This document shows positions 51,983 to 61,763 of a stretch of DNA of 64,000 bases, in pieces. The notes beneath the pieces were generated by a model. The model was not told where the DNA came from, did no database searches, and saw only the letters and a program-made list of their open reading frames with translations. The stretch lies in NCBI GenBank assembly GCA_958413985.1, contig CATYVZ010000008.1, forward strand, positions 7,879-71,878. The letters run 5' to 3'. The DNA comes from an uncultured Bacilli bacterium. GTDB lineage: Bacteria; Bacillota_I; Bacilli_A; RF39; UBA660. Position numbers and translations under genes: made by a program. Each line of letters begins with the position of its first letter. The stretch's first letter is position 1.

Positions 51983-53293
51983 ATGAAGTACTTTCTTGTA
52001 GGAATAAAAGGAACAGGGATGAGCGCTTTAGCGCAGATACTTAATGATTTAGGTTATGAAGTAGAAGGTAGTGATAAACCAGATCATTTTTTTACAGAAC
52101 AAGCATTATTAGATAAAGGCATAAAAATATATAATTTTGATCCTGATAATATTAAAGAAGGCATGATTATAGTTCAAGGAAATGCTTTTAAAGATACCCA
52201 TGAAGAAATAGTTAAAGCTAAAGAAATGAATTTAAAAATCTATTCATATCAAGATATGGTAGGAAAACTTACTAAAATGTTTAAAACAATTACGGTAGCT
52301 GGCTGTCATGGCAAAACGACTACATCAGCGATGTTAAGTCATGTTTTAAAAAATATTACCGGTTGTAATTATCTAATCGGTGATGGTACGGGGGAAGCTA
52401 ATAAAGAAAACGAATATTTTGTTTTGGAAGCCTGCGAGTATAAACGCCACTTCTTAGCTTATACACCTTATTATGCAATCATTACTAATATTGAATTAGA
52501 TCATATTGACTATTATAAAGATATCGATGATATTATTTCAGCTTATCAAGAATATGCAAAATTAGCGGAAAAGATGGTTATTGCATGTGGGGATGACCCT
52601 TATACCCATACTTTAGAAACTAACGTTCCAATTTTCTTTTATGGTTTAAATGACGATAATGATATTATTGCCAAAGATGTTGAATTTTCAAATGAAGGAA
52701 CTAGCTTCGATGTGTTTATAGAAGATAACTATTATGGTCACTTCGATTTGCCACTTTACGGTAAACATATGTTACTTAATGCTTTAGCGGTTATTGGCGT
52801 TTGTTATTATGAAAGATTAGAAGCAAAAGATGTTGCTAAATATCTGAAAACTTTTCAAGGAGCTAAAAGAAGATTTAAAGAAAAAGTAATTGGTGATATT
52901 GTAACTATCGATGATTATGCCCACCATCCAACTGAAGTTAAAGTGACAATTAAAGGGGCAAGACAAAAATATCCTGATAAAGAAATTGTGGCGATTTTAA
53001 AAACTCATACTTTATCGCGAACCAAAGAAATGGCACAAGAATTTGCTGATGCTTTAAATCTAGCTGATAAAGCATATGTTATGGATGTTGGTGTCGATCG
53101 GGAAGAAATCGGTTATGATGATGTAACATGTCAAGTGATAATCGATAAATTAAATAATGGTGAGTATATTAATTTAGATATGGTCGACAAATTATTAAAA
53201 CACAAAAATGCCGTCATGATATTTATGAGTAGTAAAGATATATATGTTTTACAAGATAAATATGAAAAATTATTAGAAAAAAAGGTAATTTAA
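51983..53293 (+). CDS. murC: UDP-N-acetylmuramate--L-alanine ligase
   Basis: 436 aa from ATG 51983 (AGGTGATG upstream). N-terminal nucleotide fold GIKGTGMSALA, ATP loop GCHGKTTT (107-114), ITNIELDHIDYY, and DDYAHHPTEV. It adds L-Ala to UDP-MurNAc in the cytoplasm, so the cell makes peptidoglycan precursors. Some Mpl or MurC-like paralogues share these motifs, but length and motifs favour MurC. Confidence 0.92.
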   Translation: MKYFLVGIKGTGMSALAQILNDLGYEVEGSDKPDHFFTEQALLDKGIKIYNFDPDNIKEGMIIVQGNAFKDTHEEIVKAKEMNLKIYSYQDMVGKLTKMFKTITVAGCHGKTTTSAMLSHVLKNITGCNYLIGDGTGEANKENEYFVLEACEYKRHFLAYTPYYAIITNIELDHIDYYKDIDDIISAYQEYAKLAEKMVIACGDDPYTHTLETNVPIFFYGLNDDNDIIAKDVEFSNEGTSFDVFIEDNYYGHFDLPLYGKHMLLNALAVIGVCYYERLEAKDVAKYLKTFQGAKRRFKEKVIGDIVTIDDYAHHPTEVKVTIKGARQKYPDKEIVAILKTHTLSRTKEMAQEFADALNLADKAYVMDVGVDREEIGYDDVTCQVIIDKLNNGEYINLDMVDKLLKHKNAVMIFMSSKDIYVLQDKYEKLLEKKVI

Positions 53294-53304
53294 ATACCTT
53301 TTTC
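53280..53304 (+). terminator. murC terminator
   Basis: AAAAGGTA (53280-53287) pairs with TACCTTTT (53295-53302); the loop contains the TAA stop region, followed by TC and T. Confidence 0.75.
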
Positions 53305-53345
53305 TTTTTTAAAATTTCAGCAGCACCACTTTATTTGTAATTAAA

Positions 53346-53894
53346 TTACCTTTGTGTATTATACATGCTATTTTGTTGAACTATCGATCTATAAAATTCA
53401 TCGACTTTTGCTATTAACTCAATAGAACGAGGATCATTTTGATAATCGGTATCAATGTTATTTTTAGTATATTTTTGTTGAGCATAGCGAGAATTCACAA
53501 ACGAATTAGCTAATGAATTAAAAAGATGCGTATACTTTTCTAAAATATATTTTACTGATACTAAATCATAATCGTTTAACAATGAATACATGATGTATTC
53601 AAATTCTTCAAGCGTTAAATCGGGTTGTTCGATACTTTTGCCAGAAGAAAGGATCTGTCTTACTCCATTCATTGTTTTAGTAGCTTTAAGTTTTATAATG
53701 TTTTTTAATAATTCTGCTTCTGTGATGTCTTTACCAACATTAGCAATGGTAACGCGACCATTATTATCTTTCGTAAAATAATTAGCTTGACCAGTTTTAG
53801 CAAAGATTGCAAGTGCAGCTTTAGTTTGATCTAATCCATACTTATTAGTTGTACATAAACAAGCATAATCGATAGCATTTAAATTGTTATTCAT
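53346..53894 (-). CDS. Hypothetical protein
   Basis: 182 aa, soluble. The N-terminal part (about 1-60) looks like a small helical fold with GRVTIANVGKDITEAELLKNIIKL, and the C-terminal part is a helical region rich in Tyr, Asn and Gln. No family is recognised. Its start overlaps the rnhC stop (ATGA), so it is the second gene of a two-gene - strand operon. Confidence 0.7.
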   Translation of the reverse strand: MNNNLNAIDYACLCTTNKYGLDQTKAALAIFAKTGQANYFTKDNNGRVTIANVGKDITEAELLKNIIKLKATKTMNGVRQILSSGKSIEQPDLTLEEFEYIMYSLLNDYDLVSVKYILEKYTHLFNSLANSFVNSRYAQQKYTKNNIDTDYQNDPRSIELIAKVDEFYRSIVQQNSMYNTQR

Positions 53895-54838
53895 ATCTTA
53901 TCATCTCCTAATTTTTCTTTAATTCTAATCGTATTTTTAAAATTTAATTTAGCGATTTCTCTTAATTTATCAAAGCCATATTTATTGGCAATTTTGATAC
54001 CTAATTCATCTACTTTATCACTAGCGCCTTTAATTAAAAACACATCTAATTTTTCGCCTAATTTGTTAAATTCCTTTAAAAATACAAAGCGACTAATCAA
54101 TGATGCACAAGCAACAGATAAGCATTTATCCTCAGCTTTTGTTAGAAAGGTAATATTTTTAACACAGTTAGTTTCCTTTAGATAGTTATAATAGACATAA
54201 GGTTTAGCAAACTGATCGACAACTATGTATTCTGCCTGATATCTAGTTAAAATTTTATTTAATACTTTATTATGTAAAATAGCTTTAACTTTATTCATGT
54301 TCATGTCTACACTATAATTGTCGTTGTATTCTTTATTGTTTAAAATGATACATTCATATGGTATTTTTTCAATTATTTTGGGAACTATTTCCAAAATTTT
54401 TTCATCGGTTAGTTTTTTGGAATCCTTAACACCTAATTGTTCTAAAAAGGCAATATTTTCTTTAGTTACATAAGTAGCTGCAACAACGATTGGTCCAAAA
54501 TAATCACCGGTTCCTACCTCATCAGAACCAATGGTGTTAGCATAGTAAATTTTAGGATCTATTTGTTCTTTAATCTTTTCCTTTTTTTCACCGCTGTTAG
54601 TCATTTCGATTTTTTTAGTGGGATTTAAATGCCTTTCCATTTCTTTCCACATATTAGCATCGATATCAGCGCTTCTTCCTTGAAAAACCGCTTTTCCTGA
54701 GTTATATAGTGTTACCACAGTATCAGCTTCATCAGCTTGGAATATCGCATAATCGGGTGTTTTAGGTCTTTTTTTATCCTCAAAATACTCGATCATTTTC
54801 TCTTTTGTGTTTTCACTAACTTTTAAAGTAATCGTCAT
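53891..54838 (-). CDS. rnhC: Ribonuclease HIII
   Basis: 315 aa from ATG 54838 (AGGTGATG just upstream; earlier in-frame ATG lacks support). It has the N-terminal TBP-like substrate-binding domain (1-85) typical of HIII, then the catalytic domain with GSDEVGTGDYFGP (Asp106, Glu107), VKDSKKLTD and further acidic residues near DQFAKP. It cuts RNA in RNA-DNA hybrids. The stop is TGA, evidence that TGA terminates here. Confidence 0.95.
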   Translation of the reverse strand: MTITLKVSENTKEKMIEYFEDKKRPKTPDYAIFQADEADTVVTLYNSGKAVFQGRSADIDANMWKEMERHLNPTKKIEMTNSGEKKEKIKEQIDPKIYYANTIGSDEVGTGDYFGPIVVAATYVTKENIAFLEQLGVKDSKKLTDEKILEIVPKIIEKIPYECIILNNKEYNDNYSVDMNMNKVKAILHNKVLNKILTRYQAEYIVVDQFAKPYVYYNYLKETNCVKNITFLTKAEDKCLSVACASLISRFVFLKEFNKLGEKLDVFLIKGASDKVDELGIKIANKYGFDKLREIAKLNFKNTIRIKEKLGDDKI

Positions 54839-54967
54839 GGCATCACCTACTAGTATTTTAGCACATTTAACCATATATTGTAAATAAATAATAAGGAAAA
54901 AAGCTTTGTTAAATATGATTAACTTGAAAAATGAAGATTTTTAAGATATAATGATAAAGGTGATATT

Positions 54968-56869
54968 ATGGCATACAATGAGAGTTCGATCAAGATATTA
55001 GAGGGATTAGAAGCAGTAAGAAAACGTCCCGGTATGTATATTGGTTCGACTGATAAAAGAGGACTACATCACTTAATATGGGAAATTGTCGACAATAGTA
55101 TCGACGAAGTATTAAATGGTTTTGGCAAAAAAATTAAAATAATCTTACATGCCGATCATTCTGTCAGCATCGAAGATGAAGGTAGAGGTGTACCAGTTGG
55201 TATCCATGCATCAGGTATGAGTACACCAGAGGTAATCTATACAGTCTTGCATGCTGGAGGAAAATTTGAAAACTCAGGCTATAAAGTTTCTGGTGGACTA
55301 CATGGCGTTGGAGCATCAGTTGTCAATGCCTTAAGCGAGTGGATGGAAGTTACGATCAAAAGGGATGGGTATGTAAATTATATTAGATTCGAAGATGGCG
55401 GTAAGGTAAAGATCCCATTAAAAAGAATCGATAAAACTAATAAGACAGGGACTAAAGTACGTTTTATGCCCGATTCCAAGATATTTAATTCGATTAATTT
55501 TTCTTTTACGACAGTCTGTGAAAGAATGCAAGAATCAGCCTTTTTATTAAAAGGACTAACTGTTGAAGTAATCGATGAAGAAGATAATAAACAAGAAGTA
55601 TTTTGCTACGAGAATGGTTTAAAATCATTTGTCGAATATTTGAATGAAGGTAAAAGTGAACTTCATAAAGTTGTACAATTTCAAGGTTCTAAAGAAGGAA
55701 TCAACATCGAAGTAGCTTTTCAATATACGGATACTTATGCAGAAAATATTATTAGTTTTGCTAATAACGTTAAAACTACCGATGGAGGAACTCATGAAGT
55801 TGGTTTTAAAACAGCTTTAACTAGAGTATTCAATGATTATGCTAAAGAAAATGGTTATTTAAAAGCCAAAGATAAAAATTTAGAAGGTTCAGATACTAGG
55901 GAAGGCTTAACTGCGATAATTAGTGTTCAAATTCCTGAAGCGCTATTACAGTTTGAGGGACAGACCAAGTCTAAATTAGGAACACCAGTAGCTAGAACTT
56001 TTGTCGAAGCGGTTATCAGCGAAAAATTACAGTTCTTTTTAGAAGAAAACAAAGAAATTGCCACTAACATATTAAATAAAATGGTCAAAAGCAAAATGGT
56101 TAGAGAAGCAGCTAGGAAGGCAAGAGACGAAGCTAGAAATGGTAAAGGAAAGAACAAAAAAGAGCAAGCTTTATCTGGAAAATTAACGCCTGCTCAAGTG
56201 AAAAATCCTAACAAAAACGAGTTATTTTTAGTCGAGGGTGAATCAGCTGGTGGATCAGCTAAACAAGGACGAGATCGTAAATTTCAAGCTATTTTACCGC
56301 TACGAGGAAAAGTTTTAAACTGTGAAAAAACGAGATTAGAAGAAATTCTTAAAAACGAAGAAATCAATACGATTATTCATACAGTTGGTGCAGGAGTAGG
56401 TAGTGATTTTGATATTAAAGATTGTAATTACGATAAAATTATCATCATGACCGATGCGGATGATGATGGAGCTCACATCCAAGTTTTATTACTAACGTTT
56501 TTTTATCGATATATGAAACCTTTAATAGAAAATGGTAAATTATATATTGCAATGCCTCCTTTATATAAATTGTTTAATGGTAAGACAACTTATTATGCAT
56601 GGACTGATGAACAACGTAAAGAAATATTAGAAAAAAGTAAAATAAAATTAGAAACGCAACGATACAAAGGATTAGGAGAAATGAATGCGGAACAACTTTG
56701 GATAACGACGATGAATCCAGAAACGAGAAGTCTAGTTAAAGTCAACATAACAGATGTTGCTTTAGCTGAAAAAAGAGTAAACATATTAATGGGAGATAAA
56801 GTCGAGCCACGAAAAGAATGGATCGAAGAAAATGTTGATTTTTCTTTACAGGATGATTATCGCAAATGA
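54968..56869 (+). CDS. parE: DNA topoisomerase IV subunit B
   Basis: 633 aa, type IIA ATPase subunit. GHKL ATP site: EIVDNSIDEVLNG, DEGRGVPVG, LHAGGKF, and GGLHGVGASVVNALS; Toprim: LVEGESAGGSAKQGRDR and DADDDGAHI. Length and the parC neighbour favour ParE over GyrB. It ends in TGA, overlapping the next start (ATGA). Confidence 0.95.
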   Translation: MAYNESSIKILEGLEAVRKRPGMYIGSTDKRGLHHLIWEIVDNSIDEVLNGFGKKIKIILHADHSVSIEDEGRGVPVGIHASGMSTPEVIYTVLHAGGKFENSGYKVSGGLHGVGASVVNALSEWMEVTIKRDGYVNYIRFEDGGKVKIPLKRIDKTNKTGTKVRFMPDSKIFNSINFSFTTVCERMQESAFLLKGLTVEVIDEEDNKQEVFCYENGLKSFVEYLNEGKSELHKVVQFQGSKEGINIEVAFQYTDTYAENIISFANNVKTTDGGTHEVGFKTALTRVFNDYAKENGYLKAKDKNLEGSDTREGLTAIISVQIPEALLQFEGQTKSKLGTPVARTFVEAVISEKLQFFLEENKEIATNILNKMVKSKMVREAARKARDEARNGKGKNKKEQALSGKLTPAQVKNPNKNELFLVEGESAGGSAKQGRDRKFQAILPLRGKVLNCEKTRLEEILKNEEINTIIHTVGAGVGSDFDIKDCNYDKIIIMTDADDDGAHIQVLLLTFFYRYMKPLIENGKLYIAMPPLYKLFNGKTTYYAWTDEQRKEILEKSKIKLETQRYKGLGEMNAEQLWITTMNPETRSLVKVNITDVALAEKRVNILMGDKVEPRKEWIEENVDFSLQDDYRK

Positions 56870-57411
56870 ATTATTTAACTTTAAAAAGGATATTAGATAT
56901 AGTTTTATCACTAATATTTATTATTTTAACGTTACCATTAATGTTAATTGTTTTACTCATAACGTTATTTAATCTTGGCTTTCCTTTAATCGATATCAGG
57001 ATACCAAGAGAAGGCAAAAATAAAAAACCATTTTATATGTATAAAATAAGAACTAGAATATACGACGAAGACGGTAACAGTCATTATAATAAATTAAGTA
57101 AATTTATCGATAATACTGGTTTAAATGAGTTACCGCAACTTTTTAATATTTTAAAAGGCGATATGTCTTTAATTGGACCTAGAGCTTTTATTTGTGGTGA
57201 GAAGTTACCAGAGGGTGAAATAAGTCCTAAAAGATATATGGTAAAACCAGGATTAATTAGTTTGTCACAAGTCTATGATGGAAGGAAACTAAGCTATTCA
57301 GCCACTTTAAAATGTGATATTGATTATTATGATAATTTAAGTTTAGCCTTAGACATCGAAATATTTTTCAAATCGCTGAAAACTATTTTTAAAAGGATAT
57401 TAGGTAGGTGA
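56866..57411 (+). CDS. Bacterial sugar transferase (phosphoglycosyl transferase), DE to NE variant
   Basis: 181 aa. LKRILDIVLSLIFIILTLPLMLIV is the membrane re-entrant start of WcaJ/PglC-type enzymes; YKIRTRIYDEDG, TGLNELPQLFNILKGDMSLIGPR and the C-terminal GLISLSQV follow. These transfer a sugar phosphate to undecaprenyl phosphate. The catalytic dyad is Asp-Glu in family members I know; here it is Asn87-Glu88 (codon AAT). It is overlapped by parE and lies 4 bp from parC, an odd place. Confidence 0.9.
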   Translation: MNYLTLKRILDIVLSLIFIILTLPLMLIVLLITLFNLGFPLIDIRIPREGKNKKPFYMYKIRTRIYDEDGNSHYNKLSKFIDNTGLNELPQLFNILKGDMSLIGPRAFICGEKLPEGEISPKRYMVKPGLISLSQVYDGRKLSYSATLKCDIDYYDNLSLALDIEIFFKSLKTIFKRILGR

Positions 57412-57415
57412 AGTT

Positions 57416-59920
57416 ATGCAAGATGTTTTAAAAAAAATATATGATTATTCATTAGAAGATATCATGGGTGAAAGATTTGGTAGATATTCTAAAACAATTA
57501 TTCAAGATCGCGCTTTACCTGATGTAAGAGATGGCTTAAAACCGGTCCAAAGAAGAATTCTATATACGATGTATCAAGAAAAAAATACCTATGATAAACC
57601 ATATCGTAAATCAGCTAAAACTGTCGGTGATGTCATGGGACACTATCACCCACATGGCGATTCATCAATTTATGAAGCGATGGTTAGAATGAGTCAATGG
57701 TGGAAGCAAAACACACCATATATAGACATGCATGGAAATAATGGTTCTATGGATGGAGATAGTCCAGCAGCTTATCGTTATACTGAAGCAAGACTATCAA
57801 AGATAAGTAATGAGTTATTGAAAGATATTAATAAAGATACAGTCATCATGACATATAATTATGATGACACTTTATTCGAACCAACGGTTTTACCTGCTAA
57901 GTTCCCTAATCTTTTAGTTAATGGATCTAATGGAATAAGTGCGGGATATGCCACTAATATACCTCCTCATAATTTGGGTGAAATAATCGATGCTACAATC
58001 AAAAGAATCGATAGTCCCAACTGTCATTTAGATACGATTTTAGATATTGTCAAAGGTCCTGATTTTTCTACTGGCGGTATTGCTTGTGGTAAACAAGGAA
58101 TAATCGATGCCTTTACAACTGGGCGTGGTAAAGTTATTGTTAAGTCAAAGTACGAAGTTGTCAATAACAAGGGTAAAACTCAAATAATTATCAACGAGAT
58201 TCCTTTTGATGTAAATAAAGCTAATTTAGTAAGAAAAATAGATGAAATAAGAATCGATAAAAAAGTTGATGGTATAGTTGAAGTTAGAGATGAATCAGAT
58301 TTAGAAAATCCAGCTACTATCGTTATCGACTTAAAAAAAGATGCTAATAGTGAATTGATTGTCAATTATTTGCTTAAAAATACTGATATGCAAATAGCGT
58401 ATAATTACAACATGGTTGCAATAGTTAATAATCGACCAATGACTTTAGGAATTATGCCGATTTTAGATGCTTATATCGCTCATCAAAAAGAAGTTATTCT
58501 AAAAAGAACTAACTTTGATTTAGAACATGCTAAAGCAGAAATGCATATTGTCGAAGGTTTGATCAAGGCTTTATCAATTTTAGATGCCGTCATTAAAACT
58601 ATCAGATCTTCCAAAAATAAAATGGATGCTAAAGAGAATTTAGTTAAAGAATTCCAATTTACCGAAAAACAAGCAGAAGCGATTGTCATGTTACAACTAT
58701 ACAAATTGACTAATACAGATGTTACTGAATTATTAGAAAGAAAAGACAATTTAAAACTAATGATCGAGTTTTTAGAAGGTATTTTAAACGATGAAAATAA
58801 ATTGAAAAATGTAATGAAAGATGAACTTCGAAACATAAAAAAAGAGTATGCAGTGCCTAGAAAAACTGCGATTGAAGCTGAAGTAAATGAAATAAAAATC
58901 GATACCACTTCGATGATTGCTAAAGAAGATTGTGTTGTCGTTGTCACAAAACAAGGGTATGTTAAAAGAGTATCTTTAAGAAGTTTTAAAGCTAACGACG
59001 AAGAAACATTGGTTAAAGAAAAGGATTATTTAATCGGTTTATATCAGATGAATACTTTAGATACATTATTATTATTTACTGATTTAGGTAATTATTTATA
59101 TGTTCCGGTCTATGAGATTCCTGATTTAAAATGGAAAGAATTAGGTAAACATATCAGCAACATTATTAAGATCAGTAGTGAAGAAAATATTATTAAAGCT
59201 ATTCCTGTCGATGATTTTAGTAAGCCACTATATATTACTTTATTTAGTAAAGATGGCCTTGTGAAAAGAACTAAATTAGATGAGTTTAAGGTTACACGCT
59301 ATTCAAAGCCGATGACCTGTATGAAATTAAAACAAAACGATAAAATTATCGATGTGACAGATAATCAAGGTCAAGAAGTATTTATTACTACTAAAAATGG
59401 TTATGGATTACGTTATAAGACTGAAGAAATATCTATCGTTGGTATTAAAGCTAGTGGTGTAAAAGCGATAAATTTGAAAGATGACGAAGTTGTTAGTGCG
59501 TTGTTGTTTGACGAAGGTGATTATATTACTATTATAACTGCTAATGGCACAGGAAAAAGAGTAAAATTAAAAGAATTTGAACTTTTAACTAGAGCTAGAA
59601 AAGGAGTTTTATTAGTAAGAGATGTTAAAACAAATCCTTATCGAATTTTAAAGACATTTATCAATGTTAAGAAAATTGGTGTTTTAACATCAGATATATC
59701 ATATTTAAAAGTAACGGAATTACCGATCGTTGATCGCTATTCAACTGGTACAGTTATCGCAAAAACCGGTATTCAAGATTGCTTTGAAGAAATAGAATTA
59801 GTTAAACAAAGCAAAGAAAAAAAGGAAGAATTTGAGGAAGAAATTATCGATATTTCCTTAGATGAAATCGATTCAAAAATGTTGACGATCGATGATTTCT
59901 TGGATGATTTAGAAATATAA
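57416..59920 (+). CDS. parC: DNA topoisomerase IV subunit A
   Basis: 834 aa. Quinolone-region HPHGDSSIYEAMVRM with Ser and Glu in the sensitive wild-type state; catalytic Tyr in AAYRYTEARL; IDMHGNNGSMDGD is the ParC (not GyrA) version. The C-terminal beta-pinwheel (about 500-800) lacks an evident GyrA box. It decatenates chromosomes with ParE. An acidic tail ends the protein. Confidence 0.95.
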   Translation: MQDVLKKIYDYSLEDIMGERFGRYSKTIIQDRALPDVRDGLKPVQRRILYTMYQEKNTYDKPYRKSAKTVGDVMGHYHPHGDSSIYEAMVRMSQWWKQNTPYIDMHGNNGSMDGDSPAAYRYTEARLSKISNELLKDINKDTVIMTYNYDDTLFEPTVLPAKFPNLLVNGSNGISAGYATNIPPHNLGEIIDATIKRIDSPNCHLDTILDIVKGPDFSTGGIACGKQGIIDAFTTGRGKVIVKSKYEVVNNKGKTQIIINEIPFDVNKANLVRKIDEIRIDKKVDGIVEVRDESDLENPATIVIDLKKDANSELIVNYLLKNTDMQIAYNYNMVAIVNNRPMTLGIMPILDAYIAHQKEVILKRTNFDLEHAKAEMHIVEGLIKALSILDAVIKTIRSSKNKMDAKENLVKEFQFTEKQAEAIVMLQLYKLTNTDVTELLERKDNLKLMIEFLEGILNDENKLKNVMKDELRNIKKEYAVPRKTAIEAEVNEIKIDTTSMIAKEDCVVVVTKQGYVKRVSLRSFKANDEETLVKEKDYLIGLYQMNTLDTLLLFTDLGNYLYVPVYEIPDLKWKELGKHISNIIKISSEENIIKAIPVDDFSKPLYITLFSKDGLVKRTKLDEFKVTRYSKPMTCMKLKQNDKIIDVTDNQGQEVFITTKNGYGLRYKTEEISIVGIKASGVKAINLKDDEVVSALLFDEGDYITIITANGTGKRVKLKEFELLTRARKGVLLVRDVKTNPYRILKTFINVKKIGVLTSDISYLKVTELPIVDRYSTGTVIAKTGIQDCFEEIELVKQSKEKKEEFEEEIIDISLDEIDSKMLTIDDFLDDLEI

Positions 59921-59937
59921 TTTTCAAGGAGTATTGA

Positions 59938-60420
59938 ATGAATAAAGAAACGGTAATTGAAATTAGTTTTGATGAAAAGGATGACTATATTAATCAGTTT
60001 AATGAAAATAAATTATCAAATAATTTAAGCAATTATATTTTAGATGAGTGTCGAGGTAAATCGTTGGCTAATCGAATTACTTTGAATGTTAAAGTTAATT
60101 TTAAAATTTCTTCTAAAGAAAAAGAAGAGTTTGTAAAAATGGTTCACGAAAATTATAAAAGTGATTTGGAAGAATATATGTTAATTTTAAGACATTCTAA
60201 TTTAAAAAAGGTAATTATTTTCTTTGTTGGTGTAATCTTAATTTATTTATCTTATTTTAAAGATATCGGTAATACAAAAGTTATTTCAGAAGTTATACTG
60301 GTAATTGGTTGGGTAGCTATTTGGGAGGCAGCATACACTTGGCTTTTCGAAAATAGTCAAAATCGGGTTACGATCAAACGATTAAAACAATTAGCTAAAT
60401 GTAAAATTAATTTTATATAA
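59938..60420 (+). CDS. Hypothetical membrane protein
   Basis: 160 aa. A soluble N-terminal domain (about 1-85) of strand/helix type (TVIEISFDEKDDYINQFNENKLSNNLSNYILDECRGKS) is followed by two spans (about 90-108 and 113-133) and a basic C-terminal tail. AAGGAG lies before the ATG, 17 bp after parC. No family recognised. Confidence 0.7.
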   Translation: MNKETVIEISFDEKDDYINQFNENKLSNNLSNYILDECRGKSLANRITLNVKVNFKISSKEKEEFVKMVHENYKSDLEEYMLILRHSNLKKVIIFFVGVILIYLSYFKDIGNTKVISEVILVIGWVAIWEAAYTWLFENSQNRVTIKRLKQLAKCKINFI

Positions 60421-60428
60421 AAAAGTAC

Positions 60429-60457
60429 TTGTCAAATTAATGATAATGTTGTATAAT
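60429..60457 (+). promoter_or_regulatory. tRNA-Leu promoter
   Basis: TTGTCA (60429-60434) and TATAAT (60452-60457), 17-bp spacing. Confidence 0.8.
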
Positions 60458-60484
60458 TATTCTTGTCATTGTTTGATGGGTCAT

Positions 60485-60573
60485 GCCTGAGTGGCGAAAT
60501 TGGTAGACGCACAGGACTTAAAATCCTGCGGAAGTCAAATTCCGTGCCGGTTCAAGTCCGGCCTTAGGCACCA
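60485..60573 (+). tRNA. tRNA-Leu (anticodon TAA)
   Basis: A class II tRNA with long variable arm. Acceptor GCCTGAG/CTTAGGC, anticodon stem AGGA.../TCCT with loop ACTTAAA (anticodon TAA), T arm GCCGG-TTCAAGT-CCGGC, and encoded CCA (60571-60573). Confidence 0.95.
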
Positions 60574-60586
60574 CTTTGATAGAAAG

Positions 60587-60623
60587 CTCAAACTTTTGAA
60601 ATTAATTCAATGGTTTGAGTTTT
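60587..60623 (+). terminator. tRNA-Leu terminator
   Basis: CTCAAAC (60587-60593) pairs with GTTTGAG (60613-60619), an inner TTTGAA/TTCAA pair, then TTTT. Confidence 0.8.
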
Positions 60624-60642
60624 ATTATGCACTTGATTTAAT

Positions 60643-60671
60643 TTGACAAATGATAATTATTGTGTTAGAAT
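60643..60671 (+). promoter_or_regulatory. Promoter of 60706 gene
   Basis: TTGACA (60643-60648) and TAGAAT (60666-60671), 17-bp spacing, in the same form as the rplU promoter. Confidence 0.7.
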
Positions 60672-60705
60672 ATGGGCTGTCAATTTGAAATAAGGAGATA
60701 AATAA

Positions 60706-61371
60706 GTGAATAATGGAAGTAAATATGATATATTAGAAAGAAAATATAAAACCAATTCGATTCTTGCTCTTAATTTAGTTTTAAAACTTTTTAATATAAA
60801 AGAAAAAATGAAAACCAAAAATTTAAATCGTTCAAATGATAAGATTGTGAACCTTTTAAACGAAGTGTTGCCAGTAGTAATAACATTTGCTAATATTGGA
60901 TATGAGAATGTAAAAGATTTAGGAAGTATCGTCAGTAAAGAGGAACTAACAACATATTTAAAAAAAGAAAATATTGATCCGGTTGAATTTAGTTCCAACT
61001 ATTTAAAAAATATTAATAAATATACAAAACTATTGTTGATATTTGCTATTATTGCTAAAGATAAATCAGCACTACCTAATCTAAGAAATCCACAAACTGC
61101 TTTGAATTTACTAGGTGGAGACGAGATAAATGATAGTATATTTGATGATTTGTTTGCTAATTTAAGTATAGAAAGTATAAATCTTATCAAGGAAGTTTTA
61201 ACTGAAGAATTTAGTATTGATCAAATGACAAATTATCAAAGAGAATTACTTGAGGAATACCACTATAAATACATGAGTCAAAACATTTATAATCAGATTA
61301 CAAGTGAACAAGAAAAGCCACAGATAGTTATGAAATTAGCTAATTCTTATGCTAAGAAAACTAAATTTTAA
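60706..61371 (+). CDS. Hypothetical cytoplasmic protein
   Basis: 221 aa from GTG 60706 (AAGGAG at about 60691-60696). It is helical, Asn/Leu/Lys-rich, without spans or signal; no motif recognised. A strong ribosomal-type promoter and its own terminator make it a well-expressed single-gene unit. Confidence 0.7.
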   Translation: MNNGSKYDILERKYKTNSILALNLVLKLFNIKEKMKTKNLNRSNDKIVNLLNEVLPVVITFANIGYENVKDLGSIVSKEELTTYLKKENIDPVEFSSNYLKNINKYTKLLLIFAIIAKDKSALPNLRNPQTALNLLGGDEINDSIFDDLFANLSIESINLIKEVLTEEFSIDQMTNYQRELLEEYHYKYMSQNIYNQITSEQEKPQIVMKLANSYAKKTKF

Positions 61372-61392
61372 AAGTCATTATTGACTTTTTTT
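61370..61392 (+). terminator. Terminator
   Basis: AAAAGTCA (61370-61377) and TGACTTTT (61382-61389) pair around TTAT, then TTT. Confidence 0.85.
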
Positions 61393-61494
61393 GTTGTGAA
61401 ATTAAATAACGTATTTTATTTAAAGTATGATTAAGAATTTGATGATAAATTAGTTAATAATATTTTTTATATATGAAGTTCGATAAAAAAACTA

Positions 61495-61523
61495 TTTACA
61501 AACAAATATTTGTGTGATATAAT
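61495..61523 (+). promoter_or_regulatory. Promoter of the sulfotransferase gene
   Basis: TTTACA (61495-61500) and TATAAT (61518-61523), 17-bp spacing. The start codon is about 235 bp downstream. Confidence 0.75.
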
Positions 61524-61529
61524 AAATAT

Positions 61530-61763
61530 TTAAGATGATGGTTATTTATAAATTTTTAGTAAACAACAAGAGATTTTAATTTATCTGATAATAGATATAT
61601 AAGATTTGCCTATAATTATGACCTAACTAAAAAATAGAGTAGCGCCTATTAGGATTTGGTCTTTAAAGAAAAAACTTTAGGAAATAAACCTTTATAGAAT
61701 GTCAAAAATTATTTTGACTTTTGTTCTAAAATAGATTTAAAATTAATATCAAGGAGGAATATT
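61530..61763 (+). promoter_or_regulatory. Long structured leader of the sulfotransferase mRNA
   Basis: The roughly 234-nt leader has no ORF of note. GACC (61620-61623) can pair with GGTC (61658-61661) around an inner CCTA/TAGG, and GTCAAAA (61701-61707) pairs with TTTTGAC (61712-61718) followed by TTTTGTT, a terminator-like hairpin placed before the gene. This is an attenuator or riboswitch layout, but I recognise no known class. Confidence 0.4.

Noticed and set aside
54968..59920. gyrB/gyrA instead of parE/parC
   Set aside because: The IDMHGNNGSMDGD stretch and the lack of an evident GyrA box are ParC-like, and the partner is of ParE size.
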